Position numbers and translations under genes: made by a program
Part shown: positions 51,110-62,515 of the stretch, one piece after another
Layout of the letters: each line of letters begins with the position of its first letter
How positions within the stretch are numbered: the stretch's first letter is position 1
NCBI GenBank assembly: GCA_009746045.1
Contig: RPFO01000079.1
Coordinates: 1,320,785 to 1,384,784 of the forward strand
Source of the DNA: Mesostigma viride
Taxonomy: Eukaryota > Streptophyta > Mesostigmatophyceae > Mesostigmatales > Mesostigmataceae
DNA length: 64,000 nucleotides
Direction: 5' to 3'
Notes under the pieces: generated by a model
Databases searched by the model: none
Told to the model about the DNA's origin: nothing
Seen by the model: only the letters and a program-made list of their open reading frames with translations

Positions 51110-52640
51110 CTCGTCATCATCCAGCCCCAAGTCTGGGGGAGGCAAGCGGCGTGTGGCAGGGAAGATGGGCTCGTCCTCACCCGGCCTTTGCCACCTCCTC
51201 CAGCTCCGCCGCCGCCACCTTCTCTAGGTCCTTCCTCCTCTTCTCCTCCTCCTCCTCCTCCTCTGACAGCAAGGGCGTTGGTGACGACATCATCGTCCCC
51301 CTCCTCCCACTGTGGCACGGGTTCCTTGTAGTCGTACTGCTTGATCTTGTCGATCACGTGGAGGTTGTTCAAAGTAGATGTAGACGTAGCGCTCCAGGGT
51401 GGATGGCAGCATCCGGTTCCGGCGCTTTGTATGGAAGAAGCCGGCGGCCGAGTTGACGCGCTCGACGCCAATGGCGCCAGCGCCTTGCCCAGTCGTGGGC
51501 ATGGCCACCCACCTCAGCTGGGGAGGAAGGCGCCGTAGCGGAACCAAGTGACTTCCATGCTGGCATGGTGCGGCTGTGAGCCTGGACCGCCGGATCGGCC
51601 AGCACGCCGTCCTTCATGCGGAAGCTGATATACTGCTCGTTAGCCAGCGCCACGAGCTCGGGATCCACCAGGATCTTGCGCATCATGATCTCCATCCCCT
51701 CCATAACCTCAGGGTTGCTTTCTTGGTCGTGGGCAGGATCGTTGTACACACTCCGGGTCCAGCGCGTATCCGGCGGCGTGGATCGGGCTTTGGACATAGT
51801 TCCTTGTCTCCTTGATAGTTCCAGCTAGCGGTAGGACCCCAGATCAAACAGCTTCCTGCACTCCGCGGGGCGCAGCCCTGGCACCTCCCGGAGCTTCTCA
51901 CACATCATGAACAGGCGGTGGTAGACCTTGCTGCTGGTTGCCATGCAGGTCCGAGGAAAAGAGACAAGCTCCTTGTTGATCACTTTGTGCACGTGCACGA
52001 CAGGGCCCAGCTTCATCCAGAACTGCTTGTCGCTGACGACATCCGTCAGCCGCTCAAACTCAGCAGCCCACGGCTGCGTTGCTGCGTACTCAGCGACTTC
52101 CCCGTCAAGAAAGGTCAGCTTGATGATGCGCATTGCCGCCATGACGGACTTGGTTGTGAGGTAGCGGCCGGGTCCCAAATTGCGATGGTCGCCATACTTC
52201 TTAAGTTCCGCGCCCCCGTGCGACCGGAAACAGTGCAGCAGCTTGTCGTGGTCCCGCACAAACATGGCCACCTCCATGGCGTCATCCATGGGCTTGGAGA
52301 TGAAAGGGCACTTCTTGTATATGTCCTCGAACAGCAGGTCGAGCCCGTGGAGCACGCAGCTTGCCATGGCAATGCTGGGAAACTCCTTCTCCAGCAATGT
52401 CCTGGCATCCCTCATCACAGTGGGGTTGTCCGTCACGACCTGGGTGACGTTCTTGACCCCCACCTTCCGGATCTGCCGTGCGATGGTCTTGAACATGAAC
52501 TCACTGGACTTGACCTTCCCGGAGACGACGTCCCTTGCCAAGAAAATGCTCTGGCCATTCAGCGTAAGGTGCACAAACGTCTTTCAAATGAGGTGGGACC
52601 AAACCCCCAAGAGCACGTGTAGGCTTTGCACGGGTTGCCT
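51110..52640 (-). pseudogene. hAT-family transposase, 5'-truncated and frameshifted
   Basis: Minus-strand frame 52574-51825 contains the hAT catalytic-core pattern: VTQVVTDNPTVMRDA, LEKEFPSIAMASCVLHGLDLLFEDI, then helices (FVRDHDKLLHCFRSHGG, TTKSVMAAMRIIK). It continues in a second frame at 51797-51550 (NPEVMEGMEIMMRKILVDPELV, then TWFRYGAF). A third frame at 51545-51380 gives the C-terminal dimerisation region (PQLRWVAMPTTG, GVERVNSAAGFFHTKRRNRM). An acidic tail follows (PQWEEGDDDVV, later GLDDDEEEE). The N-terminal BED-type zinc finger and first catalytic part are missing. It is inactive as shown. No TIRs were identified. Confidence 0.8.
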
Positions 52641-53869
52641 GAGACATGGCCAGCATGGCAGGAACTGCCATGCATCTTATGGAAAGCAAACAGGTCTACA
52701 CGGCGGTGGCCAGCCGCAGAGCACTGCACGAAGTAATATAGCCTGCCTTACGTCACATCGGCACTAGGCGCCGATACGCAGCTAAAAACTGGCGATATCA
52801 CAAGCAAATCGATGTCATTCCCTTTCTACCACCAGGACGCACTTACCTTTCACACCCCTCACACCCGGGATCACTAATCACGCATATGCGTTGGCGCTGA
52901 ACGGGGCTGCATCAGAAAAGCTGTTAAAGCTCGGCGTTTTCAAGTTGTCCGGAAGCAATGCAGCCCGCTAGTCTGGCCGGACAGACGCTCCATGCGTCAT
53001 CCATTGACGTATGAAAGTGGCTGCAGCGGCCTCACCAGCGCTGTTCGCATAATAGCGCTCCAATAGCTGGGGGCGCGCGCGCGTTTATTGTCCGCAACCC
53101 AGTTTTTCCTTCCAAAAAACACCCCTTCCTCTACCTACGGATCCACGACAAAAGGCTCGAAAATAGCCAGTGCCCCTTTAGTCACGGCTGCCCCGACATC
53201 CCCCCCCACCGTTCCGCTAGTCTCCTTCCCATCATATGGAAGGGTCGTCCAGCTGGCAGGCGCACTATCCACGCCATCTATGCCCCATCAATCTGATTAT
53301 CACTAACCTGGCATCAAGCACACAAATGCCGACCCCACGAATTAAAAAATCCACTTTTCACACAATTACCGGTCGGGATAGCTGCACGGATAATTTATCT
53401 ACCCAACGCGCTCCTTACTGGTCGAAATGATGCACGAACGTGGACATAAGGTCTATTTTACTCGACGCCGCCATGGTCGTGCATTCGTGAAAATTCTTCG
53501 TCCTGTCCTGGTCCTGTTGCCCGAAAGACGTGGCCAAAATAGGTACGTTCTGCCGTCGACCCCTGTCGACCCCAATGGGGCAGGACGCTCAGCACATATA
53601 CCAGATTCGCGCCACTGGGGCCGGACGACCCATAGGACCGGTCCTTCCCGCCAAAATAACCGTCCCCAGGTGACCTTGGTGAAAAAGGCCTCAATATTGA
53701 GCCAAAAGGCCTCAAATGAGGCCTCTTGACATTGGGACAGCCATGAATGGCATCACATGACATCTGATTGACATCATGATATACATGTGTGCCAAATGTT
53801 CACGTCACGTATGCCAAATGTTCCAATTGCCCATGTCTCACTTAATGCAAACAACTACCTGCCTCTATT
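52641..53869. other. Non-coding interval with small palindromes
   Basis: No gene is recognised. At 53686-53727 two hairpin-forming units lie side by side (GGCCTCAATATTGAGCC and GGCCTCAAATGAGGCC). At 53490-53660 short GGTCCTG and GTCGACCCC motifs repeat. Confidence 0.5.
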
Positions 53870-54095
53870 CCATGAGGGCCGAGCTTCCACGGTTCGTGAG
53901 ACAGTTGTTGACATAACATAAACCGTTAGGTCCCCGCGCCCCGCTAGTAGACCTTGGGCTTCTCGGGGCAGGGCGTGCTATGGATGTAGTCAGGCCACAG
54001 GTCGCCTGCCGCTGAGCAGGCGTAAGCGCATCGTCAAGCAACCAAGGGGAGTTCCCCAGCTTCTTGCGGCGAGAGACCTGTGTAAGTTTACACGC
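53870..54095 (-). pseudogene. LINE ORF1 C-terminal remnant, copy 3
   Basis: Minus strand: RRKKLGNSPWLLDDALTPAQ, then in a shifted frame DLWPDYIHSTPCPEKPKVY and RGA. This is the same order as copies 1 and 2 (RRRK.L, LDDxLTxAQ, LWPxY, RGA/KGA). Only the C-terminal domain remains. Confidence 0.55.
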
Positions 54096-55436
54096 CGGCC
54101 GGGAATCATGCATGAATCAGGCATGAATGCATCTTTTCGAAGTTAACGGCTCTTCCCTTGCATGAGTTCAGAAGCGCACGGCTCGCCAACATGAGGCAAC
54201 CTCTCGGGTATATAGCGTTCGCATTGCTGAATCTCATTTACGAGGAAAAAGACGTCGATCCTACATTTTCACAGAGCGCAGCGAGGAAGAGCGCCTCTTA
54301 TTTTCGTCATCTTTCCACGTTTATAAATGGGTTTACTTTTTTCCCGTTAGTTCCTATTTTGGTCGTCATCCCAACATGACGGTGCAATATGAGTCCGCTG
54401 CCCTGTGAGAATTCGGAAAGCGATAGTTAAAGAATTTGAAAGCGATAATTTAAGAACTTGATGGGATACCCTACCAAGCTAGATTCTGGAGCTTAGTCTG
54501 CATACCTCGAGGTTTGTGCGCAAGGCTGCCCGCCTCATTCTAAAAGAGGCGTCGGTTCCATGGCATGCATAGCCTTGAACACTACCTCAATTTTGCATCG
54601 CTGCAGGCTTCAATGACTGACCGAAATGCTTGATAGTATGATGCACGAAGGCGGGTTACTCCGAGGCTTGGTATAGCAGTGAACTTCGGAACTTTTCCTG
54701 CCTGGCTGCGACTCCCGCTTGGTGAGTTCTTGTCCGCATATTTCGATTTATTACGACTATCAGTGCGAATGTCATTAGTATCTTCATTACCACTGTCACA
54801 AATGATTAATTGTGCATATGCTTTCGTTTTGGATCCATGGAACACCGAGCTTGTAACCCTTGTGCAGGGTGATGGTATTGTGGTGGGCCGAAACAACCCT
54901 CCCTCACAGCTAACTGTAGGGACCTGTTTTAAACTCAATCCACCTTCTACGAAAGGGTAAGCGAGGGCGTGCCATTGGACACAGAGCAATATTTGTAGTT
55001 GTCACTGCGCCCAGAAGCCCAGGCAATATGCTTCTCCTCTGCCTCTCTGTTATTTAGCCTTGTTTTCATTCATGCTGCTCCTTGCTGCCTGGGTCTCGCT
55101 ATTGGAGACAGTCTGGCTGCTTGTCAGGGTGTCCATTCGTGCGCCACCTCTGACCTTGCTTATGCCATCGCCTCTCACAGCGTGCCACCCTGGGGATGCC
55201 ACCGCGCCAGGCACCATCGTACCCCATCACATGTCTCATTCCATATCATGTCACACATCAGTATCCCACCCTTATTGCTGTTTCTTGGTGGCACTCAGCC
55301 ACCTGGTGTGTGTGTGACCGGCACACATTGCCACAAGGCACGGCCACAAAGATGTGAGCCTCCTCTTGCAGACACGCCTGCCCGGGGAAACATGCGTCAG
55401 GCAAACGTACTGAACAAATTATCGCAGACGAAAAGC
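54096..55436. other. Non-coding or unrecognised interval
   Basis: Overlapping frames of 93 residues (54679-54960, plus) and 135 residues (54582-54989, minus) show no domain. No repeat is recognised. The right end could contain upstream or promoter sequence of the phosphatase gene. Confidence 0.4.
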
Positions 55437-55618
55437 TTTTCCCCTTCCTCTCCCCTTCCTCTCCCCTTTCCCTCCCCTTCCTCTCCCCTTGCTCTCCCCT
55501 TCCCCTCCGCATCCTCTCCCCTTTCCCTCCACTTCATCTCCCCTTTCCCTCCGCTTCCTATCCCTGTCCTCTCCCCTCCCCCCCCCTTCCTCTCCCTGTG
55601 CTCTCCCTCTCCCCAGCC
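55437..55618 (+). repeat. Polypyrimidine (CCTTCCTCTCC-like) tract
   Basis: About 180 bp almost purely C and T on the plus strand, built from irregular CCCCTTCCTCT units. It lies roughly 400-550 bp before the phosphatase start, so it could be a promoter or 5' UTR element, or a simple repeat. Confidence 0.8.
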
Positions 55619-55996
55619 CGCATCCCCCGCGTCCTCGCTCACCCCACTCTGACACGCTTTCTGCTTTCCCCTCGCAACTGACGCAGCATCCCCAAGACGA
55701 GTTGTGCATCCACATGCGGCACGAGACCTGTCCACATGTGGCCCCACATCCGAACCTCCACAACAAGTAACAAGTTGCCTCCGTTCCTGTGGGCCCCTTG
55801 CACCCCCGCCCCCATTGTCTTATTGGGCCCACCGCCCACCACGGTGGCTCCTCGTCTACTTGCCGCTTTGACGGTAGCTGGTGGCAGCGATTGCACGGAC
55901 CCGAAACGCAGCATATCCCTGCTCTCCTCCCGCGGTTCCTGAACGCACTATGTCCCCCCTCCCCTCCCCTCCCCGTTAGCCCTCGGGGATGGCCCC

Positions 55997-56588
55997 ATGG
56001 GCCCTTCACCCCGCCGGCCGGTAGCCACACACCCAGTCCTGCGGTGCCCTGCGCCAGCATCATCCACTGGCGATCCGCCCCACTCCCGCATGCCCATGGC
56101 GACCCGCATCATGCCAACGGACACCGTGGTGGCCAACACCAACGTGGCCAAGCCAGAGAGTGCCGAGGGCAACATCCCCCGGCTGGTCGGGGTAGTGGCG
56201 TCATGTAGCAGCAACTCGCTACCCATCCCATTGCCCAAGCTTGAGGAGGCATCCTCCACCAAGGGGGCAGCCTCCAGCACGGCGAGCACGGGGAATGCCA
56301 GGGGCCCCACCGGGGTCCCTGCGGTGGCGTCCTCCATCGAAGAGGCAGAGGCGTCCTCTCGCGCGGCCCCCCCCTCCCTCGTGTTTGAGCGCTTGCTCGT
56401 GGGCTCCTACAACAACGCGCGCGCGGCGACCCACCTGAGGCAGCTGGGCGTGGACGCGGTGCTGTGCTGCGCGGTGGAGCTGCCCAGGGAGGCATGTGGA
56501 GGCGTGCGGCAGTACCTACACATTCCGCTGCATGACTCCCCATTTGCGGACGCGCGCGCCGAGTTTCCCAACGCCATCCAGTTCCTGG
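55997..56588 (+). CDS. Dual-specificity phosphatase, exon 1
   Basis: Host gene. The frame is open from ATG 55997; later in-frame ATGs at 56090 and 56096 (CCCATGGCG, a good context) could be the real start. The N-terminal 130 or so residues are Ser/Ala/Pro-rich and probably disordered. The phosphatase domain begins with FERLLVGSYNNARAATHL, then LGVDAVLCCAVEL, YLHIPLHDSPFAD (general-acid Asp in HDS) and FPNAIQFL. The exon ends CTGG with donor GTGCGC at 56589. Joining to 57583 gives QFLDECQRQHRTVLVHC, exactly as expected in this family. Without splicing it would read on to a stop at 56627. The domain dephosphorylates Ser/Thr and Tyr residues; the substrate is unknown. Confidence 0.85.
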
Positions 56589-57582
56589 GTGCGCATGCTG
56601 CCGATGGCACATTCTCTATCACACAATGACTAGCAATTGGTAGCAATGTCTGTGAATGAGTAGGCTACCATCTGTAAAGAATTCCTATCACTAAAACAGG
56701 ACTTACATTGGGGCATATGGTATAAGCACGCATCTGAATTGTGCGTTCCTTATCATCCCTATCTGGACCTTTATGTGTGGAATGGTGGCAGGTCTAGGTT
56801 GGGACACCCGCTGCTGCGTCCTACGTGGTAGCAACCCATCGCATGTGCCAGTATCGTGCCGTCTATTGTGTATGGCGTGCTATGCATATAGTGACCTGGG
56901 GCATGCTATGCATATAATGACCGGTGGCATGTGCCAGTACCATCCATGCGGCGGGCCCCTGTGCTAGCACTTTTGGGAGCACGACAGACTAGGCTAGGGG
57001 CTGGGCCCCTCAGGGTAGGCAGCCTTTCCCCTGGGCTCTATGTACGTGCTTGCGCTCGTTGCGGGTGCAGGCAGGCATGGGCTGCTGCCGGCACCCGCCC
57101 ATCGCACCTGTTCAGTCGCGCGTGGCTATCTACCTTTGTCTGGCATACACAGCATCTGGGGTCTGTCCGCTGTCGCTAGCTGGCCCCCACTGTGTTCTAA
57201 TGCTGTCCCCCCTCCCATGCCCTCTTCCGTCCCATGTGCCATGTCTGTTGCCACGCTCAATAGCTGGGAAGAATGGGTGACCGATGACCCCCCGCGCGGG
57301 CTGGAAACAGGGCCCAGGGATGCTGGCTGCTTTTAATTCTTTGCCTCCTTTCTTTCCTTTGCGCCCTTTGCGTCCTTTGTTCATCCCCCGCCACCCGCCT
57401 AGGGCATCCAAACCGCGACCCGGTACCAGCCACACCCAAAGTTCCTGCATGGTTGCCCCCATCCGTGCTGCTGCTGCTGCCTTGTCACCTCCCTCCCTTG
57501 CTCTTGCTTGCCTCCCTCCATCCCTTCCTCCCCCTCTCCTGCCCTCCCCTCTTTCCTCTTGCCCCATGCTCACCATGCGCAG

Positions 57583-57664
57583 ACGAATGCCAGCGGCAAC
57601 ACCGGACAGTGCTCGTCCACTGTGTGCACGGGCTGTCGCGCTCGCCCACCCTCGTGTGCGCATG
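57583..57664 (+). CDS. Dual-specificity phosphatase, exon 2 with catalytic site
   Basis: Preceded by acceptor CGCAG and followed by donor GTGAGG. It encodes DECQRQHRTVLVHCVHGLSR and SPTLVCAW. The signature loop is HCVHGLSRS, that is CX5R with catalytic Cys and Arg present; H replaces the common A in HCxAG. Intron 1 is 994 bp and intron 2 is 770 bp. Phases match on both sides. Confidence 0.93.
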
Positions 57665-57911
57665 GTGAGGCATTCGTGCCATGATGCATGTGGGCGTGTC
57701 CATGGTGAGGGATGCTGCCATGGGTGGGCGCGCGGGGTGGTGATGTGGGTACGGCGCGGTGGGCACTGATGGGCAGACGTGCTGCTGCTTGCGGAGACCG
57801 GCCTGGGATTGTCTTCGAACGTTGTTACGCGGTCCGTTTGCGCGCTGTGTAACTTTTGTGGGTGTGGTGGGCATGAGATGGCTACCCATGCAAGCTGCCT
57901 CTTTGAATCTA

Positions 57912-58016
57912 GGGCATGCACGTTGGGCACACACATAGTGCACGCACATAGGGCACGCACATAGGGCACGCACATAGGGCACGCAAATAGGACACGCACG
58001 TAGGGCACGCACATAC
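57912..58016 (+). repeat. 13-bp minisatellite in phosphatase intron 2
   Basis: About eight imperfect copies of GGGCACGCACATA. A long minus-strand frame across it is a repeat artefact. Confidence 0.8.
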
Positions 58017-58434
58017 TGTGGCTTGTGTTATCGTACTGCTGCACGTCAGCGTGTATGCTCCATCGCCCCCCTCCCTTGCATGACTTCCACCGGCGAGCTG
58101 GTGTCGAGCCGCTGTTGGTTTCCACACATTGCACATGCTGGTCGCCTACCACTCGTTTGTGCTCGTGGGTACTGTCACGTCACAGACATGCCATGTAACA
58201 AGTGTTTTGTCACAAAGTGACGGATGGCAGCACAAGCCGTGTAGATGATGCATACCCACGTCCACTTCCACAATTAGCTTGTGAACCTGGCACAGCCCTG
58301 TGTCGTGGTCTTTAGTGATACGTTCGCCTGAGCCTCAGCCCTACTAATTTCTTTTCCTTGTCGCGAGTGCCGTCAATGACAGCAACGCACGGATGATGAC
58401 GTGCGCACGGGTGGTGTTCCTCCTGCCCCTGCAG

Positions 58435-58564
58435 GCTCATGCGCTCCCAGGGCTGGACGCTGCAGCAGGCCATCCACCGACTGTGGTCGGTCAGGGAGCG
58501 CGTGCGGCCAAACCACGGCTTCCAGCGACAGCTCATGGCCTTCGACCGCGAGCTGTATGGGCAG
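58435..58564 (+). CDS. Dual-specificity phosphatase, exon 3
   Basis: Acceptor CTGCAG, donor GTATAT. It encodes LMRSQGWTLQQAIHRLW and SVRERVRPNHGFQRQLMAF, then DRELYGQ: the usual C-terminal helices of the domain, including the conserved PNxGFxxQL motif. Splicing to exon 2 gives VCAWLMRS across the joint. The exon ends in phase 0. Confidence 0.92.
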
Positions 58565-59235
58565 GTATATTGCATGCCAGACCTTTTCTGTATGCCTGCT
58601 ATAGTGTACGCGGGGTACGCGGGATGCCAGATGAGTTATGAGCCATGCTTTCTGACAGGCAGATGTGCCAGGTAGCTGAGCCTGGTACCAGACTGTGCCC
58701 GGTGTCCCAGTCCAAGGGCTTGCTTGTGCGTGTTCTTTTGCCCAGGGGGCCAATGCCATCAATTGGTTTCTTGTCATGTGTCCTCATGAACTGTCGGTGT
58801 GCATGCATAAGTGTCTTATCTACGGCGCATGCCCGTGAAGCATTCGGTCTGCAGGTGCTTCTTGCCAAACCAGATGCCAGGGAGTTGAGATGCTAGGGTA
58901 CTGCCAGTTATGTGCACGAGCATGTTCACTGCCTTTGCAAGTACTCGCGTCACACGTGGAATGACAGTACGTCCATTGTTAATGTGCCAGCAGTGTGAGT
59001 GTCATCCTAAAGTTCTACTTTTTCTTTGGAAATAGTCTTCAGGCGTGACTTTTATTCGCAAATAATCAAAATCCCGCTCATACAGAGTTCCATGCTTCCG
59101 AACAAAGGTTGCTGACAGCAAGGTTGAAGACGTGCAACACTCTTCGAGGATCGTCAGAACAGCAATAACCTTCCTAATATTATGTGCGACTCCTGCTCGT
59201 GGCAAATAATCATGGTTTGTTTCTTCTTGCTTGCA

Positions 59236-59359
59236 GAACTCCTTCAACTTTGATGCGTCGCAAGCACCTGGCGTGAAGACATGCGAGGTTTGCAACAAGC
59301 AGTTCCTACCGCGTGGCTTCCCCATTCACCAACGCAGTTGTCAAGCCAAAAGGCCATAG
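59236..59359 (+). CDS. Probable phosphatase exon 4 with CCHC-type zinc finger
   Basis: Acceptor TTGCAG, phase 0, TAG at 59357. It encodes NSFNFDASQAPGVKTCEVC, then NKQFLPRGFPIHQRSCQAKRP. C-x2-C-x12-H-x4-C is a single zinc finger. Linking it directly to exon 3 across 671 bp keeps the frame. An alternative last exon at 58857-58896 (VLLAKPDARELRC and stop) is also in phase. Which is used, or whether the zinc finger belongs to another gene, needs transcript data. Confidence 0.5.
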
Positions 59360-59560
59360 TGATCCACGACCCTGTGCAGGACTTTTCAATTACCGCCGGT
59401 TTGGTTCCAGGGCCAAGCAAATAGGCCCTGCCAGGGTTAGGCGCCGCGGTGGCCAACATTGGAATACCGCGACATGATTTTAGCTGACACGCAGAGCAAA
59501 GACGCTGTTGGCGTCATCCGCTCAACCTCTCTTACTCAGATATGGTCGGATATTACATTT

Positions 59561-59635
59561 TTAAAAATGAGCAGCGTTGGGCGGACCTTGTCAAAGACTA
59601 CGACCCCCCAACTGTGGGTCCTAGGAAATATAAAT
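59561..59635 (+). pseudogene. LINE C-terminal tail, fragment 1
   Basis: FKNEQRWADLVKDYDPPTVG, then PRKYK and TAG. This matches in pattern the tail of the next LINE fragment ([18 protein letters not shown], about 60490-60540), so it is the end of a separate copy lying just before it. Confidence 0.5.
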
Positions 59636-59769
59636 AGCAATAGTATATATGCCTTCGCGTCTTTCCTCTCAGACAACTACCCTAGTCCTTCCACGGCGTT
59701 GGATCGCCATGCGTCCAGGCATAGTTATCTCACTTCATATATAAAATCTCCGGTCGCCACATCCTCAGG

Positions 59770-60571
59770 GCGGCTGTGGATGCCGGCGCTGCAGCCGCTG
59801 TGGCTGAGCGCGACAAGTTTGCCTCCTACGGCAATGTGGGGCCCCACTGGGTCATCCCCTTTGTCCTTGAGGAGTTCGGGGCCATGGGCCCCAAGACGGC
59901 GGAGTTTTGCCACGAGTGCTGCCATCGCCGTGAAGACCGCCTCGACCTCGAGGGTCAGACCGCCCCGTGGTCTGCCCGCACGTGGTCCTCCTATTGGCGG
60001 CAGCCTGTCACTCGCCCTCACTCGCACCGTGGCTGATGTGTTTTTCCGCCGCACCTGGGCCGACTTTGTCGCGACCCATGCGGTCCTGGTCCTCCCTGTT
60101 CTTATGTACGGGGCCGAGACGCGGACCCTCACAGCTGACCTTGCCAGAAAGCTGGACGGCGCGGTCACCAACATGCTGCGATCGGTTTTTCGTGTAGGAT
60201 ACGCTGCTCATGTTCGCAATGAGGACCTGTCCCTCGGCATGCCATATATCTGCACAAGCACCTGCAGCTAGTAGGGTACTTAGCTCGAGCACCAACCAGG
60301 TAGATACATCACGTTAGCCCCCCCGCGGGACTGCGCCCAGCTCAGCCTGGTCGGCACCTCCTTACGTGGGCCGGGTCCCGCGACTGCTAGACGCCGCAAG
60401 GCCCGCGTGCACCTTCAAAGAACAGCTAGCAGAGGACATGGGGGGCCTAGGCCTCTCCGTGATTTGGAGCAAGATGATGCGACAAGGGCAAGTGGGCCCA
60501 AGTCATAGAGGACAACGACCCCCCTCCCGTGGGGAAGCGCCCGCGTCTGCAAACACGCGGGAAGCACGCTA
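59770..60571 (+). pseudogene. LINE reverse-transcriptase C-terminal fragment, 5'-truncated
   Basis: Three frames give the usual region after the RT palm. AERDKFASYGN and IPFVLEEFGAMGPKTAEFCHE (59790-59935). ADFVATHAVLVLPVLMYGAE and TRTLTADLARKLDGAVTNML (60055-60180), the 'LYGxExWxLT...LDGxxTxMLR' block of many non-LTR elements. Then LQLVGYLARAPTR (60265-60300) and the end [11 protein letters not shown] before the stop near 60571. 5' truncation is typical of LINE insertion by target-primed reverse transcription. A short 3' UTR follows and runs into (CATC)n. Confidence 0.75.
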
Positions 60572-60658
60572 GATAGGACCCCTAGGCCGGTAGAGAGCTT
60601 CGAACAATAGAGTTGGCGTGATGTTGTAGATAGATAAGACCGGTAGGATTGTGTGTCC

Positions 60659-61833
60659 CCATCCATCCATCCATCCATCCATCCATCCATCCATCCATCC
60701 ATCCATCCATCCATCCATCCATCCATCCATCCATCCATCCATCCATCCATCCATCCATCCATCCATCCATCCATCCATCCATCCATCCATCCATCCATCC
60801 ATCCATCCATCCATCCATCCATCCATCCATCCATCGGCCATCCATCCATCCATCCATCCATCCATCCATCCATCCATCCATCCATCCATCCATCCATCCA
60901 TCCATCCATCCATCCATCCATCCATCCATCCATCCATCCATCCATCCATCCATCCATCCATCCATCCATCCATCCATCCATCCATCCATCCATCCATCCA
61001 TCCATCCATCCATCCATCCATCCATCCATCCATCCATCCATCCATCCATCCATCCATCCATCCATCCATCCATCCATACATCCATCCATCCATCCATCCA
61101 TCCATCCATCCATCCATCCATCCATCCATCCATCCATCCATCCATCCATCCATCCATCCATCCATCCATCCATCCATCCATCCATCCATCCATCCATCCA
61201 TCCATCCATCCATCCATCCATCCATCCATCCATCCATCCATCCATCCATCCATCCATCCATCCATCCATCCATCCATCCATCCATCCATCCATCCATCCA
61301 TCCATCCATCCATCCATCCATCCATCCATCCATCCATCCATCCATCCATCCATCCATCCATCCATCCATCCATCCATCCATCCATCCATCCATCCATCCA
61401 TCCATCCATCCATCCATCCATCCATCCATCCATCCATCCATCCATCCATCCATCCATCCATCCATCCATCCATCCATCCATCCATCCATCCATCCATCCA
61501 TCCATCCATCCATCCATCCATCCATCCATCCATCCATCCATCCATCCATCCATCCATCCAGACATCCATCCAGACATCCATCCATCCATCCATCCATCCA
61601 TCCATCCATCCATCCATCCATCCATCCATCCATCCATCCATCCATCCATCCATCCATCCATCCATCCATCCATCCATCCATCCATCCATCCATCCATCCA
61701 TCCATCCATCCATCCATCCATCCATCCATCCATCCATCCATCCATCCATCCATCCATCCATCCATCCATCCATCCATCCATCCATCCATCCATCCATCCA
61801 TCCATCCATCCATCCATCCATCCATCCATCCAT
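60659..61833. repeat. 1.2-kb (CATC)n microsatellite
   Basis: Almost perfect tract with rare interruptions (CGGC near 60836, CATACATC near 61077, two CAGACATC near 61560-61575). It starts 87 bases after the LINE stop and is ended by the LTR at 61834. The apparent His-Pro-Ser-Ile or Met-Asp-Gly-Trp proteins are artefacts. Confidence 0.98.
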
Positions 61834-62500
61834 TGTTACGGCCCAGACCTTTGTATGGGCGTAACAATGCCTTCAATAAATAAGTCGAAAGTCATTTGTT
61901 ATTCGTTTGGGACTTTCGATAGCTCGCTTTCATAGTCCGCCGGACTATAGGACTCAATTCGGGACTTATCTGGGAATTTGTCCTAAGTTCGGGACTTTGT
62001 GTGTTTATTTGGTACTTTGTGTGTTCCGGACCAGTTATTTTAGGCCTAGCCAGAAGTAGGGGATCTTCTAGGGGCCGGACCGGCCCTAGACGTCATACAG
62101 AACCTATTGGGGCTTGACGGCAGTATCTGGAAGATCGGCGCGCATGTCGGCGCGCCTGCACACCAACTTGCCAGCTTGGTAGCGCAGCTAGGTGAAATTG
62201 GTCTGTGGACGATGGACTCTCTCTCTTTGGTTTGATGATTAATGAAACGAGTGTTGACGACTCTCTCAGACCAGGGGGCACTAATCCGGATGTCATTTGC
62301 CTCATGACATGCCGTGTTATATAGCTAGATTAATTAATCAGGCTATAAGGCCTAGCTGAGGATAAACCGCTGCTCAGTTAGTCAATTTACTGCGATCTTT
62401 GCTTGCTATCGCGGTACGCGGATGCGCGGCTATGCTGGCTTATTAAACTGCACCTTATACTAGATTAGATCTTTCGCACCATCCGGCTCGGGATGTAACA
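61834..62500 (+). repeat. H1 5' LTR
   Basis: 667 bp, TGTTACGGCCC to GGGATGTAACA, with perfect 6-bp inverted ends. An early AATAAATAAG (about 61873) and a TTATATAG at about 62312 could be the poly(A) and TATA signals. The boundary is set by the end of the microsatellite and by the primer-binding site. Confidence 0.8.
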
Positions 62501-62515
62501 CTGGATCGGAGGTAG
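62501..62515 (+). promoter_or_regulatory. H1 primer-binding site
   Basis: CTGGATCGGAGGTAG directly after GTAACA. Compare TTGGTATCGGAGG at the same place in G1. Probably initiator-Met tRNA, with a 2-base difference. Confidence 0.55.

Noticed and set aside
49637-51471. Long poly-Ser, poly-Leu, poly-Pro, poly-Glu, poly-Arg and poly-Gly frames
   Set aside because: Artefacts of the (TCC)n tract. Only the short acidic stretch next to the hAT remnant has any coding rationale.
54582-54989. Overlapping frames of 93 and 135 residues on opposite strands
   Set aside because: No recognisable domain, splice pattern or repeat support; left as unrecognised interval.
57130-58152. 340-residue minus-strand frame
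   Set aside because: It crosses the phosphatase catalytic exon and a 13-bp minisatellite in antisense and shows no domain.
60415-61935. Very long frames on both strands reading Met-Asp-Gly-Trp or His-Pro-Ser-Ile repeats
   Set aside because: They are translations of a perfect 4-bp microsatellite, which leaves all six frames open and gives the same 4-residue repeat.
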